From: Phoronis australis
Taxonomy: Eukaryota; Phoronida; Phoronidae
Length of the DNA stretch: 64,000 nt
NCBI GenBank assembly: GCA_002633005.1
Contig: NMRA01000020.1
Span: 271,621 to 335,620, forward strand
Direction: 5' to 3'
Every line of letters starts with the position of its first letter. Within the stretch, counting starts at the first letter, position 1. Both the position numbers and the translations under genes were made by a program. The notes below the pieces were generated by a model. That model was not told the origin of the DNA and searched no databases. It saw only the letters and a list, made by a program, of their open reading frames with translations. This document shows, piece by piece, positions 49,374 to 62,491 of the stretch.

Positions 49374-49401
49374 ATGGAGAAAGTTGGTTTAAGTTTTGAT
49401 G
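49374..49401 (+). CDS. First coding exon of an unidentified gene
   Basis: ATG GAG AAA GTT GGT TTA AGT TTT GAT G is followed by the near-consensus donor GTAAGTCC, giving MEKVGLSFD with a phase-1 end. It sits just past the CCAAT boxes of a divergent promoter, where a first exon is expected. Three downstream segments follow acceptors and stay open in phase 1: a 27-nt candidate exon at 55085-55111, an open stretch from 53459, and the segment 61833-62068. None resembles a known family, so the product cannot be named. Confidence 0.45.
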
Positions 49402-52400
49402 GTAAGTCCTCGGCTATTTATTTTCAATACATTGGATTGAATATCGATACTATGTACTGTTTATGATTTAGAGATTATTACCAGATGTTAATGTACCTCC
49501 AGTGTCTCTAAGATATGCAGAAATGGCATATCTTGTGTTTGAAAACTTCAAAGTTTTACTAATAAGTCCTCCCCTCGCTCTTGAATGATTCAACCGTCTC
49601 GTTTTCGTGAATCGTCATTTGTAAGCGTGGGCAGGGGCACGACGACTCCTGATTTATTTACATTGGACCATTGATATTGATATTTCATTTACTGACTCTA
49701 GGATGTTTGAGCTGGCTTAACTGAAGGATTGTCGACATTTACATTGTATCAGTAACTTGTTGTTCACTAACCGAGAGGGAAAGAGTAGTAAACTATCTCT
49801 GTCTCTGAATCTGAGTCTGACAGACAGGGTACTTGTTCAGTTCAGTGGCAGGGCAGTGTCAACAGGTACTGTGCAGTCAACCAGTCTGTGATTTACACTG
49901 ACTACAGTCAGTGAGCCAACATTAAGATCGCAGCTGCCAATTGTTCCACTTTTAGCAGTACTTTCTTGCTTTCTGAAAGTTCGAAACGCGTCCCGCGGCG
50001 CCACAGCATACTAAGTAGGCAACAAGTAGCTTCTACTCTTCTGCTATTGGGGCTACAGTACTCCAGTAAAAGTCGAGCGAACAGGTTCCTCTTGAAAACG
50101 ACAGCCAAAACCAGTTTTCACTTAATAACGACAATAGTTTACTTTAAATACTCTCGTCTCTATCAGGCTATATTAGTACGCATTTCATTTTCAGCCTGTG
50201 TGTTTTTAATTTAAATGGCGCGTAGTCCGGTTCCAGTTCCAACTGCCAAATGCGGTAAAATTTAATAATTATAATAATAGTTGTTCAGTTTGAGAAACAA
50301 TATGGCTGACAGACTTTGTTACTAAAAGCGTGTGAATGATACAAGGCAAATGAGCGTTAAGATATTAATTAGAATCGTTTTTCACGAAATTCTACATTTT
50401 TGCCACTGTTTAGCTGTGGTTTGCTTCCTGATAAACTGTGTAGTATACTTATATTTTTTCAATCAAAGTAAGTCAGTTGAACTTTGCCAAAAGGTAGAAC
50501 ATCACCCCCTTCCCATGTTGCCTAACGCACAACATGCAAAAGTCTTGATATAAGTCATTGCTAAATCTGACTCTTAGGTCTTACACTGATGTGCACAGCT
50601 TTGACTTATTTGTACTCCCATGAAAATTAAATTCACAAGTCTTTCTTCATGATTCAAGTTTCCATAAGCCGGGGAGGGCATTATTGGAATACCAAAATTT
50701 TGCGTGTTGTGACCATTTAGCGAGTAAACTTAATCATGCAAATCTTACAAATCAGTCGCTGATGGAAGTTTGCTACTGCGGTGATTTCAATGATTGTCGT
50801 ACTGAGCTATTTTACTTTAACTTAAGTTTCGCAACTTTTTTCTTTAATTCAAGGTATGAGTAAATTTCCTAGGCTTACTTCAAAGGAGTGATAAGTGGGT
50901 CTTGTCACCCTGCTGGGTTCGTTTTCAACACCACTTTCCATATGAAAGGACACCTTTTCAACAAAACCCTTAAGTGAATCAATTTCGTACCTGATGGAAA
51001 AAGCAGCGGGTGTTTTTCAGTATAGAAAGGCACACTAAGCTGTGCTTAAATGCTGATAGGTGATATTTTCAGTACTTTTTTGCTTGAATTCATAGTTAAA
51101 AGGCTTTGTCTCAATTACATCTTGTCACTCAACTATTTTATCTTTATAGACAATTTTTCACACCTCTTTGTACTTCATTGAACAGGAAAACCCGTCACCA
51201 AAAACTCTTGCATCGAAAACACTTCACCAACAACATGTGCTCAATACTGTAAACAATTGACATATTGCAAGTTCCGCGCCCTCGTGAAAAGCCGACTAAC
51301 AAACATTAAGTTTAAGTTTTACCCGACAGTGTGTTGTTTGTCGGTTAAAATGGTGACTTGGAATTGAAGAATGTTGTTGTGTTCTGTTTGGTCAGTTAAA
51401 CCGTCACTCAAAATCCTAGTGATAGGTCAATTGTCCGTCTGCAAAATTTGAAGTTCCTGCCTCTGTTGGAAAAAATACTTGGATAAGTTGGGACCTTTTT
51501 CGGGAGAATCACTGTGGACATACTTAAAAGCAGCAAGCGACACTTATAGCTTGACACCAAGTCGTATTTGGCTACTTCGCAAAAACCTCAGGTCGTCAAA
51601 CAAAAAATCTGAGGTTGCCAAAACTGAAGTGGAAATTCGTCGACTATAAAAAAATGCCATACTCCATTGTCTGAATCTCATGCGTACTTCTTCAATTTCT
51701 ACACGTAAAAAATAATTCCTCTTGCCAATCAACAAAGAACGCCTTTGCGGTGACTTGGGAGTTTCACCCAGTTTGCCAAAAACAATCTGAGGTCTCATTG
51801 GCGACTTGCTGATTGCTAGATCGAGAACTGAATGGTTAAAAATTCAGTTATCCTAGAAACTTTTCAAAAAAATTTGGAATTATATTAACCCCTTAATTTT
51901 TTAATCCATTCTCTAACTGGGTGGATATCCTAATTTTCTTGCTGCACTCTTCCTCAAAAATAACTAGTGTAGTTAGTATCCCTGTGGTAAAGCTACGTTT
52001 TAAGAAATCCTGTTCCAGTCCACACAAAATGCAGCAGTTTGAACAGATGCTACTTCCAAAATCGAAATGCAACTTCTTGAAAAACTTTACATCACGATAG
52101 TATTGGCATATTTTTGCAAATAAAAAACTTTGTAAATACAATGAAAAAGTTGCAGTTTCGGTCATGTCAACGGAGAACCTTTACACAAAAAGTTATTGCG
52201 CTTCGGGTTGAAAAATTTGTTAACTTGCATTAACCCTTGGTTTGAACACACGCCTAATTTTCCTTATCTTATGAAATACAGGCCAGCTCTTGCAACACCA
52301 AATGCCTTGAAATAGGCTTGAACGTTGCTCGACAGTTGTCTTTGCTTTACAAATGATTTGAAAATCCATAAAATGGTACAAACATTTTAGTTTATTCTTT

Positions 52401-52449
52401 AATAAAATGGTTAAATCTTTGAAGGTAAGACTTGCTCTTTTAGCATTTA

Positions 52450-52888
52450 ATAAAATCTTACCAATTTCTGACAAAAATAATTACCAGAATTGTCCTTTTT
52501 CATTTAATTTCAAGGTCTTTTCATAATGTAGCAAATGCCCTCAATTTTACAAAACATTGAGTGGTGGTACAGAACTTGAACATGACTGAGTCCTCTTTAC
52601 TGCTACATAAACATTAAAGTAAACTCTCACAAATTCCGGACAAAAATAATTGCCAATATTGGTCTTCTTTCATTTTCAAAAGCTCCTGATATTGGGGCAA
52701 ATGTCAGCAATTTCTCTAAATATTGCCTGTTGCTACATTGAAAATAATAAAATCATTTATTTGGTGAAAATGAAAATGTACAATTTCATTTGTCCTTCAT
52801 ATTACGCCCCAAATGGTTGAAATTTTACGGTAGACAATAAAACTTCAATTGTCGGCCTTATTGTGTCCAAAACTGGAGAGATTTTACA
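52450..52888. mobile_element. Composite of two or more GGTAAAAT-family MITEs
   Basis: Two left ends (AAAATCTTACCAATTTCTGA at 52452 and AAACTCTCACAAATTCCGGA at 52622, each followed by ACAAAAATAATT.CC) and two right ends (GGTTGAAATTTTACGG to 52830, and CCAAAACTGGAGAGATTTTA to 52887) are interleaved. This indicates nested or adjacent insertions. Confidence 0.6.
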
Positions 52889-53458
52889 GGAATTATGTAA
52901 AACCGAATCCTCATAAAATCAGCAAAACTCTCACCGTGACATTAAAACAGTGTTCAGACCAACTGAACCTAATTGCAAGCCTTTCTATTTTAACTTGTAC
53001 TGTTACTGTTCTCGGTGATGGTTTAAACTGTCGTAAACTAGTTTGTGGTGTTAGTTGTTAGTCGGTTCCCGTTTTATCCAAGTTAGAGATGTGATCACCA
53101 CTTCGCTTACAGAGGTATAACGTTTACAACTACTGTGTTCATAGCAAGTTACAATGCTTGCAACCTCTCGTTAAAGCACCCTCGTAGAGAGTTATAATTG
53201 TGCTACAGTTATAACTTTTAAAATCGGTTTTAAAGTGTTCAGGCCAAGAGATATAACCTTAAATGGGTTTCATAAGTTTTAACCTCTTTGGTGTGAACAG
53301 GGCATCAATGTGACCCTATCTGTCAGAAGTACAGTACGTGATCACTGAACACTCCTTGTTTGTAGAAATGTCTTTATGATATACCATAGCTGAACTGTGT
53401 GTCAGTTGTTTACATCTAGCTGATAGGTAAAGTGGGGCTTCATTTTTGTGTGCAGCCT

Positions 53459-53633
53459 GCATACCTGAAGCAGGACACATGCTGTTATCAGTGTTGGCTG
53501 GCTCTGTCTATAGACCTGGTTTCAAGTTTTGGCTCTGTGGAGGAATTCATTTGATGTCAAAATGGTCGTTTTTACCTGTGGAACCCCGGGACAAAAAGCA
53601 GTTGACAGAATATGCTTATGTATGAAGCAGCCA
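53459..53633 (+). other. Open segment behind a strong acceptor, candidate exon
   Basis: Follows CTTCATTTTTGTGTGCAG and reads in phase 1 as ACIPEAGHMLLSVLAGSVYR and on to ...LTEYAYV before TGA, about 58 codons. Phase matches the exon at 49374-49401. No domain is recognised and no polyA signal follows closely, so this is a weak candidate. Confidence 0.2.
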
Positions 53634-55084
53634 TAGCTAACAAGACTCAACGAACTTGACCTTGGTATTTTCAAAGCCAAGAATGTTTTTCAGAACGGAT
53701 GATTGATCGTTCCTGATCATGTTTAAATTTTCTTTCATCTAGTTAAAGCTTCATACCCCACTCACAGGTCTTGTGTAGTAACATAAACACTCTGTGTTCA
53801 CCGCCAAAGCTCCTGTTTTGACAGGCTCAGCTCATACAAAAGTGATCATAATGCGAACAGTTTTGTGCTGTTTTCTACCTTGTTTTTACACGCCTTTGTC
53901 TGCCGCAAACACTCCATTGTCAGTCGCCTTCAAAACTTTGCGAAATACTATAAGTCGGTCACAAAGTCTTTTCTTTATAAACAAGCGTGTGAAGAGCATA
54001 CAGAAATATCTTAGCACTTATTTTTGGTGAGCAGTAAACTGCAGACCTCTAAGATGTCCTGAAGGATGGTGTCTCTGACATGGTTAAGCCACCAGGTTTG
54101 GTGAATTTATAAATGTAGTGTTTTCATAGTTAATTATTTATTTATTTGTTGATGACGTATATTCTGCTGCTGTTGGCAAGAACAAACATGGTCTAGTGTG
54201 AAAGATAACAACATAGTCAGGTGTTATAATCAGTAACATCACCAGTTTAATTAAATAAGTGGCTTGGTCTGTAAAATTTCACCCTTGTCCCCAGATTTAA
54301 ACTATATATTCGCATGAGTGGCGAAAACCCTCAGTTTTTCTGTTTGGAAAATGCAAGCATTTCAGTCAGGAGTCATTTTTGTTAGCGGATAGTTCGATTC
54401 CTCACCACTCTAATGGCCTTTTAAGTGAACATTGCTCACTGCACTAAATTGATTACTGGAATGATAAACAGAGGTCTCCATCCCTGGACTTTTGTAAGGT
54501 AAGCAGTATGGCCACAGAAATGTTAGCTGAAGATCTCCAGTTTTGGGGTTTACTGAACCGCCATCAAAGTGCCTGCAAAAATTCAGTTACTGAGTTTTTG
54601 CTGTAGTGAAAATGCTAACGAAGTGTCCTTCAGTAAAGTCTTAAAGTTAATTTGATGACCAATCTTTTAACAGTCTTTTTATCATTTGGTTATTTACTCT
54701 ATTCTGCAAATCAATGCATATGGAGTTTGAGTGAGTGTCCTTTACAGTGGTCTTCTTGTGAAATTTGATGTCAAAACAAGTTCACTAACGGACATAAATT
54801 GATTAATGCCGTGACAAACAAAAGCCTCTTACCCCTGCAGCATGTCAGTGATCTGACTACAGAAGTGCTAGCTGAGTGAAATAGCCAGTAGTTTGAGGTA
54901 ATTCAAATCGCCAGCAAGGCCCTAGTAAGTGGGTCACATGCAACCGTTCACATGGTTAGTGTTTTACTGCTATCGAAAATGCTAGTGTTTTGTTATCTCT
55001 GTTTTGCAAGAATAGAAACAGTGAACCATATGGCAGGTTCTCACTGATTATGTGGTGGTGCTGTTGTTTGTTTGTATCTTACAG

Positions 55085-55111
55085 TGAGGACAACTGTAAT
55101 GAGTGGCGCAG
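55085..55111 (+). other. Candidate 27-nt microexon
   Basis: Bounded by TTTGTATCTTACAG and GTAAACATT, phase 1 at both ends, so it could be spliced in or out without shifting frame. It would encode VRTTVMSGA after MEKVGLSFD. Confidence 0.25.
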
Positions 55112-58100
55112 GTAAACATTTTGGACAAGCGTGCTCAGTGCACCTGTTCTTTGATTCGTACGACCGTAATTTCAGAGTATTGAGTATGCATACCACGGAC
55201 AGAAGAGTTCTGATTCAGATTTACATAAACAAGTGGTGTTTGCTCAGAGCACTAGTATTTTACAGTTAAACAAAAAATAATTTTCATACTCATCAAATTT
55301 TGTTGATTGCCATAGAATTTTTTGACACAGCACGGCGGGCAGGTGATGTTTTATTTTGTCAAATTTCTCAACAAAAATGACTTCAGGAAAATAACTTTGC
55401 TTTTAGCATGGTTTTTATGGCATGCCTTTTAACAAAACAACAGTTGGTAAATTTTGAGCATTAAGCAACAATGCCAAAAACCTCGGGGGAGAATAGAAAT
55501 ATGGTAATTTTAACATTTATTTTTGATGACTACCAGATGTCTTTGCATGTTGCTTATGAAAATTCCGCCCCAAATTTACGTATGGCATTAAACATGTTTT
55601 GAAAATTTCATTAAATAAATCAATGAAATGGTATTGATTGTTCGTGGCGAACATTTCATCTAGAGCTAGTTTGTGTTTGGTAGAAATGAGCAGTGGTTTT
55701 AAGGCTTCATACTAACGTGGATGCGTCAATGCTATAGGGAGTTTTGGTCAGTATGAACTGTTAACTTTGGTCCTGTGTTGAAGTTAACAGTACCACTGCT
55801 ATTGTCAACAATAAAAGGTGGTGTCGTCGCTATAGTTCCTTATATTTTGCTTGAATAATCACCGATCGAACTAGAAATAAGTTTTCTGTCAATAGCACAT
55901 ATAAATGTTCTCAAATTGTCACATTAAAAAAATCTTAGCGTGCACGGGATGCATCAGCGCTTCCTTGCGATTACTTAGTGACAACAGTTTCACCTACCGT
56001 TTGCTTCGATGCCGTTAACTACCGAAGCTGGTATGAACGATTTAATTTACTTTGTAGTTTATGTTGATGTTCCGCTCATACCAGAGTTAAGTTAGTATGA
56101 AAGGGTCTTTAGAGAACAGTTACCACTAACTTGGGGATCTGATTGCTTTAACAAAGGTGTAAATAGACCCCTCATCACAATGGTAAGTGTTGGTATTGAC
56201 AAAACAAGACCAGGCCTACATTTTGTTATTGGCAAAACTTGTCAATATCATGCAAATAATTTAACTGAACTATTCCAGGTGGCAAATACCACATGCTGTT
56301 TTTAACATAACGATGCAAAGAAAAATTCTCAGACTATTGATTTCTCTTGAAAGCTGGAGGTGTCTATTCATGAGGTAATCAATTTACAACTTGACATAAT
56401 CAATGGATGGAGTCAGCAGTCTTTGTCTGTAATGTTTACCTGGTAATTACCTGCTTTGTGCTATTTGTAATAGGCCGCTAGGTGGTACTTGTTGTATGAG
56501 CTCCTTTGGCTTATTTTGAATTGCCCAGCAAATCTGTACAAATTTTTATCATGTTGACCTTTGACATGAACTCTTGACCATGCTACTCCTGAGTAGCATT
56601 CCATTCCATGGACCACGTTTGTTGTGAGAAGAGCATGCTCTCACAAGACCTCACAAAATCACCTCAGTGAAAAGCTATTGTTTCACGGGTGCACTCAGGA
56701 GGCACTGAACAGTTCTCACAGGGATTTGCCTATCAGAATACACGTCAATGGACTCTTCACCCTTTCTTCACTGTCAAAAACTGCATGCAAATAAAGAAAA
56801 GTTTTGAGTCATTTCACATCACAAGCCCTACAGATGAGAAACTTTGTACTCGTATTTTTTACCTTTCACTCCCAGTGGAAACCAAGCTGAACTAAGAAAA
56901 ATAAGGACAAAAAATGTAAAATTGGCACTTTTCACCCCAAAATCACCACTTCCCTGCCAATGCTCGACTAAAGCCAACATTAGATTGCGAAAGCAAATTT
57001 CCTACAGATTCCAAAAATGTAGTCCAAAAGTACTGTCAACCAACTAGTCTTTTTGCAAATCTGGCTTGTTTGAGGGCTACCTGAAATCGCGGCCATTAAT
57101 TTCTCAGTTGCTACACAGCAATGCACAATTGCAATAGGGGGCCACCATCTTGAAGAAGAGTGCAGCTACAGCCGAGAAAGTGGCCTTTTTTCATTCTCAG
57201 CATGTTCATAAATGCATATAAACCACATTCACTGAGCCTACATGCAATGCCTACCTACAAAATGCCCCCAAACTTGGCCTACCCCAAAATTTTTATATTT
57301 TGGGAATGCAAATTGGCCGCGGCTGCAGCCTAACTATTCAGTGCCACCTCAGGAACTTTCTAGCCCATAATAGCAAAATGGTGGCCACTGAACTGATTGG
57401 TCGGTGAGGTTGGAGTCGGGCCTTAATCCAGGATTTTGAAAATAGGGTGTCCAAAATGGGGTTTCCAATATTCCAGGGCGTCCATGATTCCGACGCGTAA
57501 CCCCCCACCCCCAGCAATCCCCCCACACAGATTTTTTTACAAAAAATGCATAGACCGAGGTTTTTACATCTAAGTTTACAAAACATCCTTCTGTAGTGAG
57601 CATTTTTACTAAAAAAACTGTGTAGACCAAGACTTTTTCAATACTATCAACCAAGTGTAAGCATACCATTTTATATTTCTTCCTGCTTTGAAAACAGAGC
57701 CAGCACTTTTGAGTCTTCATAGGCTTCCTAGTAATCCTTATAATGTGTGTCTCCAAACTTCAAAGGTTACTATTGATAGTGGGCATCCAAATGATACATT
57801 GGGCGTCCTTACCAGAGCATCCATATTAGTGCCAGGGCATCCATTTGGACGCCCAGGATGTAAGCTGCATAAAGGCCTGGTTGGAGTGTTGAATTGTGGG
57901 ATTGAATTCACTTATCCCTTAAATTTGTGAAAATTTTTCTCAGCAAAGGCACGCTTATGTCGTGAGTTCTACGGATCATAGCCAATCACTCTGATGGTAA
58001 AATTAGTTGGAGAGTTAGGATGAGTCACCAACAAAAATAATTAAGCATACATGTTTAATAGCTAAAGTACAGCTGCATATGGCCTTACTGAAGGGAGGGG

Positions 58101-58791
58101 ATTTAAAAATATGGTGAAGATATCAAATGTTGCTGCCTACATGAAGAGGTTGATTTTTGGTGCAGTTGTTTGATTATTGTTTTTGGCTGCAGTATCAGGC
58201 GAAAATTAATAATTTGTGACTTGATCTTGAAAGATATTATGGTATTTTGATTGTCTGCTCCTAACCAACAACAGAAAGGCTCAGGTCACATTGGTCCCCT
58301 CACACTCTCACCAACTGCAGTAAAACACAAGCACTGGCTGGTTGTTCTTTTCATTATCAGCTAATTAAACACATTAACCCCAGCAAAAATAACAAGAAAA
58401 TAGCACATGTTCATGCTGTTATAGTTTGCCAGTGATCACTCAGTTGTTGGCTGATGCCTGTTTGTACAGTGGTTCTATAGTATTACAAAGTTTGAGAACA
58501 CATGATATAGTTACAGATCTCCCCTGTATATGTTAAGGCTTTGTAATATTGTAATCAGTTTTTGTCAAAGTTCTCCTAAGTGAGTCAATAGGACGAGTGT
58601 CATGTTGTAGAAGACTGCTTGGTTGGAAAAAATACAATTGGCATGGATGTTTTGAGTGTATGTAAGTAGTACTAGGTGTGACCTGGCAATAGATCAATTA
58701 CCTCTTTCTGTTAGTAATATAGTACTGCCACTCTGTTCTGTGGTATTTTCCCACAATGAGGGCACTTATTCTATGACTGCAGTGTTGATTC

Positions 58792-58975
58792 GGTAAAAAG
58801 TAATTGCCAAAAATGCTCTCCTGTCATTTTTCAAGGGCTTCTCACGTGGTTGGGAATGCTCACAATTTTCAAGTTTTGATGGTTGTTGTGATGCAAAGCT
58901 TGAGACTGCTGCGTGAGTCTTTCATGGGAAAAATAAAATTTCACTTGTCGGTCATAGTGTAAGTGATATTTTACC
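58792..58975. mobile_element. MITE, GGTAAAAT-ended family, copy D
   Basis: Left GGTAAAAAGTAATTGCCAAA; right AAATTTCACTTGTCGGTCAT, AGTGTAAGTGATATTTTACC. About 184 bp. Confidence 0.65.
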
Positions 58976-59027
58976 ATACCCATCTGGTCAGCCTTGTAGC
59001 CCATACCCATCTGGTCAGCCTTGTAGC
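58974..59027 (+). repeat. Perfect 27-bp tandem duplication
   Basis: CCATACCCATCTGGTCAGCC and the next 7 bases occur twice without mismatch. The duplication starts at the end of the neighbouring MITE. Confidence 0.9.
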
Positions 59028-59619
59028 AAAGTTACCCTAATCTTCGACATTTTAATGCCAACGGACTTTCACAGATATTGGATTAGAGTTATAACCAAAC
59101 TTGATATTTTTTCATTTTTAAAGGAGAGCTCTAACCTTCACAATATCTCTAAACATTGTCTGATGATAGTATAGACATTCAAATGATTAAGGATTCGTTT
59201 TGTGCTTATCATCATGTGAAAAAAATAAAACTAATATTTCACATGTACACTATACTGTATCCTAAATAACCATTTTCAAATATACCTTCTAGTGAGATGA
59301 CTTTAGGGTGGTTGTTGGACTTTATGCAGTGGGATATTTTCTAGCCTAAGGGAATAGATTCTTTTCCGCTGAGTGGAAAGGTGCCTATGCCATCCAAGAG
59401 AGCATTTATTCCGGTGAGGGGCAAAATCCCCAACCACAGTCGCCACCAATTCCACCAGAATTGTGTGTGTTGAAAGTAGAATTTTTAATCTCTGGAGGGA
59501 GTTGTTTTTGGGCCTGATAGGGACATTTCACATGATTTTGAAATATTTTTCAGATATTCAAATGTCTAACATCTCAAAAATCTGAGAGGTGGAGAAATTG
59601 CACTTCATCCATGTCCGCT

Positions 59620-59905
59620 CGTCCTGTCTTGCAGACCTATGTAAGAAATCGGGTTGAGCTGTAATGTTTCCCATTGGCTAGATTTTGCAGTCCTGACTTT
59701 CACATTGAGTTGAATTGATTCAGTTTGTAAGTTCAATGTGTAAATATTAATTTAATTTAACTTAGTTTAATCTAATTTAATTTATTTAAATTAATTTATT
59801 GTTGTAAAAGTACCATGTTGTATATTAGCTTTTGTCTAAAGCATGTTTTAAAATCACGTATTGTATTTTGTCCTCTGTAAATAAAGTTTAGTATTGCTGA
59901 CTTCC
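59620..59905 (+). terminator. Possible 3' end with AATAAA polyadenylation signal
   Basis: A pyrimidine-rich acceptor (CTCGTCCTGTCTTGCAG, ending 59636) is followed by a T-rich segment with TTTAATTTAA runs and then CTGTAAATAAAGTTTAG (AATAAA about 59880). This has the look of a terminal, mostly non-coding exon. Which gene it ends is unknown; joined to the 49374 exon it would add only seven residues. Confidence 0.35.
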
Positions 59906-60954
59906 AACTTACTCGATGTATTACCCTCTTTGCTTGTTCAACTCAACTTAAAAGTGCCTGACATTTCGAAAACTGGGCCAGTCATTATTTTCGTACATCC
60001 TGGAAACTGAAGGGTTCAGATTGGGATTGTACTATTGACCGTTGTACTCCGATTTATATCTTAAACACGTGTCCACTGAAATACTATTCTGAGAGGTTTA
60101 CTCATAGTAAGCGTAACACCTTTTCACCCACAACCTTTAGTAATAACAACAAGAACCTCTAAGGTGTTCAGTCTCCTGCAATTACAAAGTAATCCTGATT
60201 GTAATTAGAAGTCACTTAGTCATCCATATAGCCACAGTCTGTTTCTCAATAACCTCAAGGGGTTGGTTGGTATAAGATGGTCAGTGCTGGCGCTGGAGGT
60301 TCAAATTAATTGCAACTGTGTTGTTTCGACTCTGTTGGGGGAAGACCAATTCTCATTATACACCTGCTTTTGATGAACCATTGGTGTTTGAGGTTTCATA
60401 TGACATTTACGAAGAATCTTGAAATCTCGGAAGTTTAGGGTAAGTTTTTTGTTTTGACTGCTCTTTGGCCGTTTTCTGTTGCAATTTGCTGAGAGGGTAA
60501 TGTGATAGCAGGAAGAGTGGGAACTGGTTGAATTTCAAAACATGTTCTGCTAAATTTATGAAGTTGAAAGATTTTTTAATGCATCTTTGCAATGTCGTTG
60601 AAACAAAAAACTTCAAGCTGTAGATTCACAATTACTTGTCTAATTATTTAAAAGTATTATGGGTTGCCACACAATTTTACGTTTGGTGGTTTTGAAATGA
60701 CTAAATTTGGTAATATTAATTGTGGATATTGGGTGTGATTACCTCTTGGAGGCTAATTTACTTGTCTTTATGGGTAAATAGGGTTATTCTCCACTTATTT
60801 GGTGCAGAATGATAATAGGGGTGTGGCAAATAAACTGAATGTACAGACTTCATTAGTGAATAGGGTGTGTAGAATTAAGTGAGTATACTAACATCTCCAA
60901 CTGCTCATGTCTGAAGTTAAGGAAATGCGGTCTACCTGTTGCCAACGTGATCCC

Positions 60955-61440
60955 GTTGACTGTTATTAAGGTTTACATTATTCGAATTGATAGTTGCGTT
61001 TACACGTGAGACCGCTATCAGGGAGCTACTAACACAGAACAGTTGATCTGGTGTAAGTGTGTGTGTAGACAGGACTGACACGGAGCAATTTAACACCATG
61101 GCGGCCATTTTTGACAACGGTTTGAGAGGTAGAGCGAGTTACACTTGTTCAGTTGATCCAGTTTCAACTATACGTCTAAACACAAGTGGGTCAGGGTGGA
61201 AGGGGATCATCTTTCAATGTGCTCACGCAATAGTGACGTTATAGCGGTTTTTGGGTGATTTGCTGACATTCCACATGGTTTGGACATTCGCTATTGTGTA
61301 TGCGAGCATGCACAGACAGTCTTCATGTAAGTGACTGAATGCTGATCCAGTCTGCGATCTAAAGTGTAAATGCTACTAAGGTGGAGCAAATCACGCTGTG
61401 ACAAGTAACACGGTGACAACTTTCTTTTGCGTAAAAGTGG
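60955..61440. repeat. Repeat related to the 19650-20075 element
   Basis: Shares GACTGACACGGAGCAATTT (cf. ACTGACACAGAGCAAATT near 19686), CAGTTGATC and GGTGACAACTTT. Boundaries are not resolved. Confidence 0.4.
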
Positions 61441-61832
61441 CTAATGACAGGGCTTTGCAATGTTCAAAATGGATTGTCTGTGAATTAAGTAACGCAGGAA
61501 GTTTCCACCAAGTAGGCTCATAATTTTTGGTGTACGAAATGAAGTGAGTGTACTGATAAAGTAGAGAATTACCGTATCTTCACTTCGAATGGTTTCTGTC
61601 ATGAAAAGGTGCATCGTTTGTTAGACCACATTTGCTGAACAATGCAGCTTGTCGCTTTCTTGAGTTCCAAAACTAGTTGTTTCAGATATTGTAACTGAAA
61701 TAATTTTAAAAACTTAAATTTTCATAAAACGCTGCTTCCGTTATCCATAATGCGAAGAATGTATATTTAGATTAAACAAAGGAAAATGTTTGATGAATTA
61801 AAATAAAGAATTTCATGTTTTTCTCATCGCAG

Positions 61833-62068
61833 ATTTTTTGATATGCGGTGAACTACTCTGCAGAAAACAAAAAGTGATTGTTAAGTGGCCTCTCGCTAAT
61901 TTGGACAGAAAAATACCCGGCATTTCACTGAGATTTCTGAAGGCCATGACAGCACATCATCTAATCATGATCGACAGCAATGCAACTAAGCACTTGGCAC
62001 AGACTTATGGGAGTAATTGGCATCGTCATCCGCTTATGTGTGTGGGTTCAAGGTCGCATGATTCATGA
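61833..62068 (+). other. Candidate terminal exon, unrecognised protein
   Basis: Behind the acceptor TTTTTCTCATCGCAG, a phase-1 frame stays open for 78 codons (from DFLICGELLCRKQKVIVKWP to GSRSHDS before TGA). The phase fits the first exon at 49374-49401. Composition is balanced and protein-like, but I recognise no family. It could be chance. Confidence 0.3.
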
Positions 62069-62304
62069 CTTACTAAAGGTCATTATCTACACATGCATCT
62101 TAGTTAAAATATGTAATCTATCATTTGAATGATCATCTGTGTTTCACGATTTGAATCATCATGTTACGACTGAGGCATGTCGTACTATTCATTTCGCATG
62201 CGGGTTCTCTGTCCTCTATATTCTTTACCTATTTCCTTGTATGAACTTCTGATGAAACCATCCCAACTAGCAAAAACTCACAATTAATTGTGTCCTCATG
62301 CACC

Positions 62305-62491
62305 GACAGCAATTTGCACTAGTGTGCTTTTTGTAGATTCCAGAAACTCGCCTTGAAAAGCACATGGACTGACAGCAATTTGCGCTGGTGTGCTTTTTGT
62401 CGATTCCAGAAACTCACTTTAAAAGCACATGGACTGACAAAAATTTGCCCTGGTGTGCTTTTTGTTGATTCCAGAAACTCGCCTAAAAGCA
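62305..62491. repeat. 65-66-bp tandem repeat, about 2.8 copies
   Basis: Units start GACAGCAATTTGCACTAG, GACAGCAATTTGCGCTGG and GACAAAAATTTGCCCTGG at 62305, 62371 and 62436, each continuing TGTGCTTTTTGT.GATTCCAG. The last copy is cut off after CGCCTAAAAGCA. Confidence 0.9.

Noticed and set aside
57338-57756. 135-codon minus-strand ORF
   Set aside because: It opens in unique-looking DNA but has many frame-neutral low-complexity residues and no domain; GGGCGTCC/GGGCATCC words here suggest a decayed repeat.
62305-62491. Regularly spaced repeats as a CRISPR array
   Set aside because: Units of 65-66 bp are contiguous with no unique spacers, in a genome with introns; it is a minisatellite.
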